Shown piece after piece: positions 59,113 to 64,000 of a stretch of DNA of 64,000 nt. A program made the translations under genes and the position numbers. Location of the stretch: the NCBI RefSeq assembly GCF_017352095.1, contig NZ_CP071463.1:1550001-1614000 (forward strand), read 5' to 3'. Position 1 is the stretch's first letter, and every line of letters begins with the position of its first letter. The notes beneath the pieces were generated by a model, which did no database searches, was not told the origin of the DNA, and saw only the letters and a program-made list of their open reading frames with translations. The DNA comes from Natrinema longum (GTDB taxonomy: Archaea; Halobacteriota; Halobacteria; Halobacteriales; Natrialbaceae).

Positions 59113-59340
59113 CTATTGTGACCGGCGCTTGCACTGCCACAGGACGATTGCGAGGCCGAGTCCAGTGAGTCCGAGGATCCCGAAGACGACCATCGATACC
59201 GCGAACGTCCCCTCGAATCGGTCCTCGAGTACCATCGCGACCGCGTTCAGGGCGGCCATCAGTGTGACGACCACGAGCACGAGATAGAAGTACGGGGCAT
59301 ACGCGGAGATGACGTCCCAGACCCCATCGTACGTGTTCAT
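59113..59340 (-). CDS. Small two-helix membrane protein
   Basis: 75 residues from 59340 (MNTYDGVWDVISAYAPYF). Two hydrophobic helices (~15-38 and 47-68) are followed by a short basic end (CKRRSQ). Family not recognised. It abuts the ABC-ATPase fragment. Confidence 0.5.
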   Translation of the reverse strand: MNTYDGVWDVISAYAPYFYLVLVVVTLMAALNAVAMVLEDRFEGTFAVSMVVFGILGLTGLGLAIVLWQCKRRSQ

Positions 59341-59498
59341 CGCTTCACCACCGATCGCTAAATCGTCCGTGAAGACACAGTTAGCCGTGTTCACCGTTAA
59401 AACATGCCGCACGCGTCCGCGACGGAACTGAACGGACCACGACCGACAGCCGTTTTCGGCCCGATTCGAGGACGATCCGGTTCGGTTCCGTCGCTGGG

Positions 59499-59858
59499 TT
59501 ACGGGACGAACGGCGCGAGCAACGGCTCCCGAGCCACCAGGAGAACGACGTTGTTGCTCGCGAAGAGGACATACATGACGACGACGGACATCACGAAGCC
59601 GACGTCGAACGGGGTCGGCAGAAGCAAACCGATCACGATGACGAGTCCAGCGTAGATGAGCGCGGCGAGAACCACGCCGACGACTCCGAAGACATCGTGA
59701 AGGAAGACCGTCACGGGATTGATCTCGGTGGCATACGGGACGGAGAAAAACAGGATCGTCGCGACGAGATCGACGAACCAGACGCCGAAGAACGCGGTCC
59801 GCAGTCCGGGAGACCCCGGTCGATTCAATCCTCGGTCGGGCGCGATTGCAGTCACCAT
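59499..59858 (-). CDS. Small three-helix membrane protein
   Basis: 119 residues with hydrophobic segments at about 22-40, 54-78 and 82-107 (FFGVWFVDLVATILFFSVPY, VLAALIYAGLVIVIGLLLP). It resembles DUF5658-like haloarchaeal membrane proteins, but I am not certain. No operon partners. Confidence 0.55.
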   Translation of the reverse strand: MVTAIAPDRGLNRPGSPGLRTAFFGVWFVDLVATILFFSVPYATEINPVTVFLHDVFGVVGVVLAALIYAGLVIVIGLLLPTPFDVGFVMSVVVMYVLFASNNVVLLVAREPLLAPFVP

Positions 59859-60042
59859 ACGATACCGGACGGGATCCGAAGGGGTAGGAGTGCTACTTGC
59901 GGATTATGGCAGTGTGGATCGGTACCGATGTTCGAGGGACCGACTCGTCGCGTCGGCCCGCGGTTCGGAATCGGTGACGACGGGGCCACCCCGGACAGCG
60001 GTCGACCGCGCAGTCCTAACGGAGTGGACAGGGCGGACGTGG

Positions 60043-60456
60043 TCAGTCTCCGAACGCCGGCCCGTCGACGGATGCCGACCGGAGACGTCGATACGCGAGT
60101 AGTTCGTCGCCGCGGACGACGGCAAGCAGGGTATCCCCTTCCGCGATCTCGTCGAAGCGCGCGGTCGGAACGACGATCTGATCGACGACCGCATCGCCAT
60201 CCTCGAGCAGGACGACGACGTGCCGGCCGTCGACGATCCGATCGACGACGCCGACGTACCGGGTCGCTCCGTCGGGCCGCTCGCCGATGGCTACTCGGCT
60301 CGAGGACGACCCGGACGAAACGTCGTCCCGGTCGACTCGCGCAGCCGACTCGCCGGGACGTGCACTACCGCTCGCGGCAGCACCGATCGTTCCCGAGATA
60401 CCGATCACGACAGCTTGCAAGACCGTTCGCCGCGACAGTGGATCCGAGTCCGACAT
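60043..60456 (-). CDS. Tat-exported DUF3006-like protein
   Basis: 137 residues from 60456. A Tat-type signal (SRRTVLQAVVIGISGTIG) leads to a Ser/Asp linker and a small beta-barrel domain VGVVDRIVDGRHVVVLLEDG, VVPTARFDEIAEGDTLLAVV matching DUF3006. Family function unknown. Confidence 0.72.
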   Translation of the reverse strand: MSDSDPLSRRTVLQAVVIGISGTIGAAASGSARPGESAARVDRDDVSSGSSSSRVAIGERPDGATRYVGVVDRIVDGRHVVVLLEDGDAVVDQIVVPTARFDEIAEGDTLLAVVRGDELLAYRRLRSASVDGPAFGD

Positions 60457-61143
60457 ACCGCCGTTGGCCGCGGATTGTCGGATAAATCCTCGGACGGCGC
60501 GTCGGGTCGACTGGGTCTCGTTCGATTCCGTTCCGACGGCTGTTCCACACGTAGAACGACCCAAACACCGATAGATGGAGCTACACACAAGTTATTCGAC
60601 AATAATTTCGAGGTCGAATCGAAGGCAAGAACCGGCGACGGTGAGCGGACGAGAGATCTCGAGACGCTGCCGGCCAGAGCGGCTTTTGGGCCCACAACCG
60701 ACGATCTCGTTAGAGGGAGCAGCGAACTCTTACGCCGGTCCCGTGCACGATTTCGTCCACGAAGAATCCCATAATAGGATGGATTTCCTATACAGTAGGG
60801 ATATGAATATGTAACCGGATGAGAACCAAGGCGGAGACCAGCATTACAGCCATACGACCGTCACGTTCATTGATCGATCACTCGCCGTGGTCTTCCGGCA
60901 GGGGCTACCGTCGGGTCACCGACTGGGAACACGCCAAAAAGGAGCGCCGTCGTTTCGTCGACGGTCCCCGGTCGAGTTAGTATCCGGACACGGCCGTCCA
61001 CCCGTCGAACGAAGTGTCCCGGAACGGAGGTCGGATCCCCCTTGCCGGCGATCGACCGAACGCTCGATCGCGGACGAGTCGTTTTCCCTGTCGACTCTCG
61101 AAACGAGCGTTTCGTCTGGTGAAACGCTCACTGTTACCGTTCG
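60457..61143. other. 687-bp stretch without a convincing gene
   Basis: Only short frames of unusual composition occur. An A/T-rich patch at 60765-60815 contains the inverted repeat ATAGGA-TGGATT-TCCTAT (60774-60791). Close to the iclR 3' end is a second inverted repeat (61099-61114). I see no RNA gene. Confidence 0.5.
61099..61114. promoter_or_regulatory. 16-bp palindrome near iclR
   Basis: CGAAACG-AG-CGTTTCG is perfectly palindromic, and a gaaacgctcac follows 6 bp later. Related gaaacg/gagcgaaacg strings recur upstream of the iclR start (61955-61980). It may be an IclR operator, although this copy lies 3' of the gene. Confidence 0.35.
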
Positions 61144-61914
61144 TCAGCCGTACGCGAGCGTGACCCTGATTTCGCCAGCCTTGTCCCGAAGCCGGGTCGG
61201 AAGGTCGTCGTGAACGTACTCGTCGGTGAATCGGCTGGTCGGTCCGAACACGGCCAGCGACCCGAGGAACTCGTCGTCGGGCGTGTAGACGGGGACGGCG
61301 ACCCCACGAAGCCCGTCCATGTGTTCCTGGTTGTTTACCGCATACCCCCGCTCGCGGATTCGCTCGAGTTCGTCGAACAGTTCGTCGGGGTCGGTGATCG
61401 TGTTCGACGTGATCGCCTCGAGACCCACGTCGTCGACGTAGCGAGTAACCGAAGCGTCGTCCCACTCTGCGAGAATGACTTTGCCCGAGGCCATCGAGTG
61501 GAGCGGCCGCCGGTGCCCGATCATCGTGTTCGTGAGGCTGCCATAGCGGTGGACGTAGACGGCCTCGTCGTCCTCTTCGACGATGAACACCGCGCGTTCG
61601 TCGGTCTCCTGACCGAGTTCGAACACCGCTCGCTTGGCAGCCGTGTATCCTACTCTCCGGGAACGGGCCTGCTCACCGAGTTCGACGAAGCGAAACCCGA
61701 CGTAGTAGTTACCATCGCGCTCGATGACGTACCCCAGATCGGTCAGCGTCTGCAGATGGCGGTAGACGGTGCTCTTCGGGAGCCCCGTCCGCTGGGTGAG
61801 CTCCGCGATCGTGAGTCCCTCCTCGTCTTTGAGCGCCTCGAGGAGTGCGAACGTCTTCCGAGTCGTCGCAACACCCACCTCGTCCGTCTCGGTCTCGTCC
61901 CGATCCGTTCTCAT
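61144..61914 (-). CDS. IclR-family transcriptional regulator
   Basis: 256 residues. A winged helix-turn-helix at about 16-75 (ATTRKTFALLEALKDEEGLT, LTQRTGLPKSTVYRHLQ) is followed by the IclR ligand domain (VFELGQETDERAVFIVEE, GHRRPLHSMASGKVILAEW, RGYAVNNQEHMDGLRGVAVP). It senses a small organic molecule. It is followed upstream by the acyl-CoA dehydrogenase in the same orientation, its likely target. Confidence 0.9.
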   Translation of the reverse strand: MRTDRDETETDEVGVATTRKTFALLEALKDEEGLTIAELTQRTGLPKSTVYRHLQTLTDLGYVIERDGNYYVGFRFVELGEQARSRRVGYTAAKRAVFELGQETDERAVFIVEEDDEAVYVHRYGSLTNTMIGHRRPLHSMASGKVILAEWDDASVTRYVDDVGLEAITSNTITDPDELFDELERIRERGYAVNNQEHMDGLRGVAVPVYTPDDEFLGSLAVFGPTSRFTDEYVHDDLPTRLRDKAGEIRVTLAYG

Positions 61915-62043
61915 GTCCGTTACTACTCATCGAACGCAATCAATGTTCCGGACACTGAAACGAGAGTGTTGGTGAGCGAAACGTCCAGCTCCGGTCGCGA
62001 ACGCGAGTCGGCGAAAAAAGGCCGCGAAGAGTCGAGTCGCGGG

Positions 62044-63207
62044 TTACTGGTAGGCGGGAATCCCGGTGAACTCCTCGCCGAGGACGAGCGTGTGGATGTC
62101 GTGGGTCCCCTCGTAGGTGTAGACCGTCTCGAGGTTGGACATGTGGCGCATCGGCGAGTAGTCGGTGGTGATGCCGTTACCGCCGAGCATCTCGCGGGCG
62201 ATGCGGGACTGGTCGCGGGCCATCCGGACGTTGTTCCGCTTCGACATCGAGACGTGCTGTGGTCGCATCTCACCGCGTTCTTTGAGTTCGGCGAGCCGGT
62301 AGGCCAGCAGCTGGGCCAGTGTGATCTGGGTTCCCATCTCCGCGAGTTTGCGCTGTTGGAGCTGGAACCGGCCGATCGGACCGCCGAACTGGTCGCGGTC
62401 TTTCGCGTACTGGCGAGCCTCCTCGAAGCAGTCACGAGCGGCACCGACGGCACCCCAGGCGATGCCGTAGCGTGCCTGCGTGAGACAGGAGAGCGGGCCC
62501 TTCATGCCCTCGACGCCGGGCAGGACGTTCTCCTGGGGAACGTAGACGTCGTTGAGCCCGATCTCGCCGGTGATCGAGGCGCGCAGCGAGAGTTTGTCGT
62601 CGATCTTGTTGGTCGTAATCCCGTCGCGGTCGGTCTCGACGAGGAACCCGCGGACCGGGTCGTCCTCGGCCGACGTATCGCGGGCCCAGACGATGGCGAC
62701 GTCAGCGATCGGCGAGTTCGTGATCCACGTCTTCGCGCCGTTTATGACGTAGCCGTCGCCGTCCGCTTCGGCGCGGGTCTCCATCGCCGACGGGTTCGAG
62801 CCGTGTTCGGGTTCGGTGAGACCGAAGCAACCGATCGCCTCGCCTCGCCCCATGTCCGGCAGCCACTCTTCTTTCTGCTCCTCGCTCCCGTAGGCGTGGA
62901 TCGGGTACATCACGAGCGCACCCTGGACCGACGCCATCGAGCGCAGCCCCGAATCGCCGGCCTCGAGTTCCTGCATCAGGAGTCCGTAGGCCGTCTCCGA
63001 GACGTTCGGCGAGCCATAGCCCTCGAGATTCGGGGCGTAAAAGCCCAGTTCGCCCATCTTCGGGATGAGCTCCTTGGGGAAGGTCCCCGCTTCGAAGTGG
63101 TCGCCGATGTCGGGTTTGACGTGTTCGTCGACGAACTCCCGGGCCGTGTCCCGGATCATCCGCTCTTCCTGGTCGAGGTCTTCCTCGAGCTGAACGAAAT
63201 CCAGCAT
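62044..63207 (-). CDS. Acyl-CoA dehydrogenase (glutaryl-CoA-type)
   Basis: 387 residues. FAD-enzyme motifs: CFGLTEPEHGSNPSAMETRA, GAKTWITNSPIADVAIVWAR, MLGGNGITTDYSPMRHMSNL, and the C-terminal YEGTHDIHTLVLGEEFTG with its glutamate catalytic-base region (YEGTHD). It resembles glutaryl-CoA dehydrogenases that oxidise and decarboxylate glutaryl-CoA to crotonyl-CoA; other acyl-CoAs are possible. With the IclR gene and the TAXI-type binding protein it suggests use of an organic acid. Confidence 0.9.
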   Translation of the reverse strand: MLDFVQLEEDLDQEERMIRDTAREFVDEHVKPDIGDHFEAGTFPKELIPKMGELGFYAPNLEGYGSPNVSETAYGLLMQELEAGDSGLRSMASVQGALVMYPIHAYGSEEQKEEWLPDMGRGEAIGCFGLTEPEHGSNPSAMETRAEADGDGYVINGAKTWITNSPIADVAIVWARDTSAEDDPVRGFLVETDRDGITTNKIDDKLSLRASITGEIGLNDVYVPQENVLPGVEGMKGPLSCLTQARYGIAWGAVGAARDCFEEARQYAKDRDQFGGPIGRFQLQQRKLAEMGTQITLAQLLAYRLAELKERGEMRPQHVSMSKRNNVRMARDQSRIAREMLGGNGITTDYSPMRHMSNLETVYTYEGTHDIHTLVLGEEFTGIPAYQ

Positions 63208-63440
63208 GCATCATAGTTTGCTAAGGGTGCAATAGGCGTTGCGATACGTGTTACCAGAGCTATGGAAAACACATAAAGTGAATTATAGAACTCTCGTTTA
63301 GTTGGTACAAATGGTCTAGTACCACCGGTGCCGGCCGACTCGATTCGGACGGAAATCGGGCGGCACTGCGGGTATTAGTTACGGTGGTCGTGGATGGAAC
63401 GGTCGCGTCCTCGAGCGCGATATCGAAAGATAGCGGAAGC

Positions 63441-63449
63441 ATTATAATA
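63441..63449 (+). promoter_or_regulatory. TATA box of the TAXI-type binding protein
   Basis: ATTATAATA is centred 27 nt upstream of the ATG at 63472, the classic leaderless spacing. It argues for that start rather than the ATG at 63457. Confidence 0.55.
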
Positions 63450-63471
63450 CATAACTATGAAGGACATTGGC

Positions 63472-64000
63472 ATGGCAGGAAAGCGTACCCGTACGGATAG
63501 CGGTACAACTCGACGAACACTCCTCGCAGCGACCGGCGTCGGAGCCGCGACGGCACTCGCCGGCTGTATCGGCGGTGAGACGAGCGGCAACGGCGGCAAC
63601 GGTGGCGGCGACCAGACCCTCGAGACCCTCTCGGACATCAACGAGGAGACGTCGGTGTCACCGACGCCGAGTGGCTCCGGGACCGCGCCGGCGCTCGAGC
63701 GTGCGCTCGATCACGCGACCGACGGCTACGACCGCGTGAGTACGAGCTACGGCGAACAGGGCAACGCGATCAACGAGAACCAACTCGACGTCGGCGTCGG
63801 GACGCTGATGAACTTCTCGATCACGCCCAGCTGGCTCCAGCAGACCGCGAGTACCGTCGGCAACCTCCGCGTCCTCGACGTGACCGACGAGACCGAGCAG
63901 GCCTGGAACGACGACGATCGACTGCTGATCCAGCCGACCGAGACGGGCCAGATCGACAACGTCGACGCCCCCGACGAGGTCCCCGCGCCGACGTTCGCGT
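63472..64000 (+). CDS. TAXI-family TRAP solute-binding lipoprotein, cut by window edge
   Basis: About 176 residues visible from 63472 (MAGKRTRTDSGTTRRTLLAA). A Tat-like signal is followed by the lipobox LAGC, so it is an anchored receptor. The mature chain reads SVSPTPSGSGTAPALERALD, YGEQGNAINENQLDVGVGTL and TPSWLQQTASTVGNLRVLDV, the pattern of TAXI solute receptors of TRAP transporters. The transporter membrane genes are expected to the right of the window. Confidence 0.8.
   Translation, partial: MAGKRTRTDSGTTRRTLLAATGVGAATALAGCIGGETSGNGGNGGGDQTLETLSDINEETSVSPTPSGSGTAPALERALDHATDGYDRVSTSYGEQGNAINENQLDVGVGTLMNFSITPSWLQQTASTVGNLRVLDVTDETEQAWNDDDRLLIQPTETGQIDNVDAPDEVPAPTFA

Noticed and set aside
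61210-63216. 668-codon plus-strand frame over iclR and the acyl-CoA dehydrogenase
   Set aside because: Antisense shadow; both minus-strand genes have clear family motifs.

Overview
The window is chromosomal DNA of a halophilic archaeon (class Halobacteria), most like the Natrialbaceae type, although I cannot prove the genus. The evidence is high GC, very acidic proteins, many Tat signal peptides, TATA-box/leaderless starts, and marker genes such as primase large subunit PriL, Hjc resolvase, a HalOD1 protein and a Bat-type regulator with an HTH_10 tail. No rRNA, tRNA, CRISPR array, transposase or integrase was recognised.

Layout. 0-13.9 kb is core genome: a cut-off secreted hydrolase, HalOD1, an alpha/beta hydrolase, priL, small membrane proteins, a SWIM zinc-finger protein, an AidB-like acyl-CoA dehydrogenase, hjc, a CPBP protease, a receiver-GAF-HTH regulator, two Pcm-type methyltransferases and dihydrolipoyl dehydrogenase (lpdA).

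13.9-37.0 kb is a roughly 23-kb contractile injection system (CIS) island. Read 5'->3' on the minus strand it holds sheath, tube 1, a 54-residue protein, a gp26-like chaperone, a DUF6760-like protein, tube 2, a 35-codon ORF, a six-helix membrane protein, a 1,858-residue basic disordered protein, a LysM connector, a gp27-like hub, a gp5-like spike, PAAR tip, gp25, two baseplate-J proteins and a tail-protein-I protein fused to a propeller-like domain. A divergent gene on the plus strand encodes a collar/fibre-like protein. I could not find an AAA+ ATPase, a classical tape measure, a terminator/cap or an obvious toxin here.

37-42 kb holds the 2-oxoacid (pyruvate) dehydrogenase genes E2, E1beta and E1alpha, then lipoyl synthase. 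In other haloarchaea E1alpha-E1beta-E2-E3 form one operon, so the CIS island appears to sit between E2 and E3 (lpdA). lpdA has a TATA-like element correctly spaced for its own leaderless transcript.

42-55 kb is mostly housekeeping and envelope genes: PH-domain and membrane proteins, a Ski2-type helicase, a HAD phosphatase, a DJ-1 protein, a small cluster of secreted/membrane paralogues with a decayed copy, a membrane-bound winged-helix regulator, a divergent inositol-phosphatase-like protein, MazG, an HD hydrolase and a P-loop kinase.

55-64 kb holds a phnE-phnC-phnD type phosphonate/phosphite transporter, an AT-rich decayed stretch with an ABC-ATPase fragment, three small membrane or secreted proteins, an IclR regulator next to an acyl-CoA dehydrogenase, and the start of a TAXI-type TRAP solute-binding lipoprotein. 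The last three look like an acid-uptake and catabolism locus.
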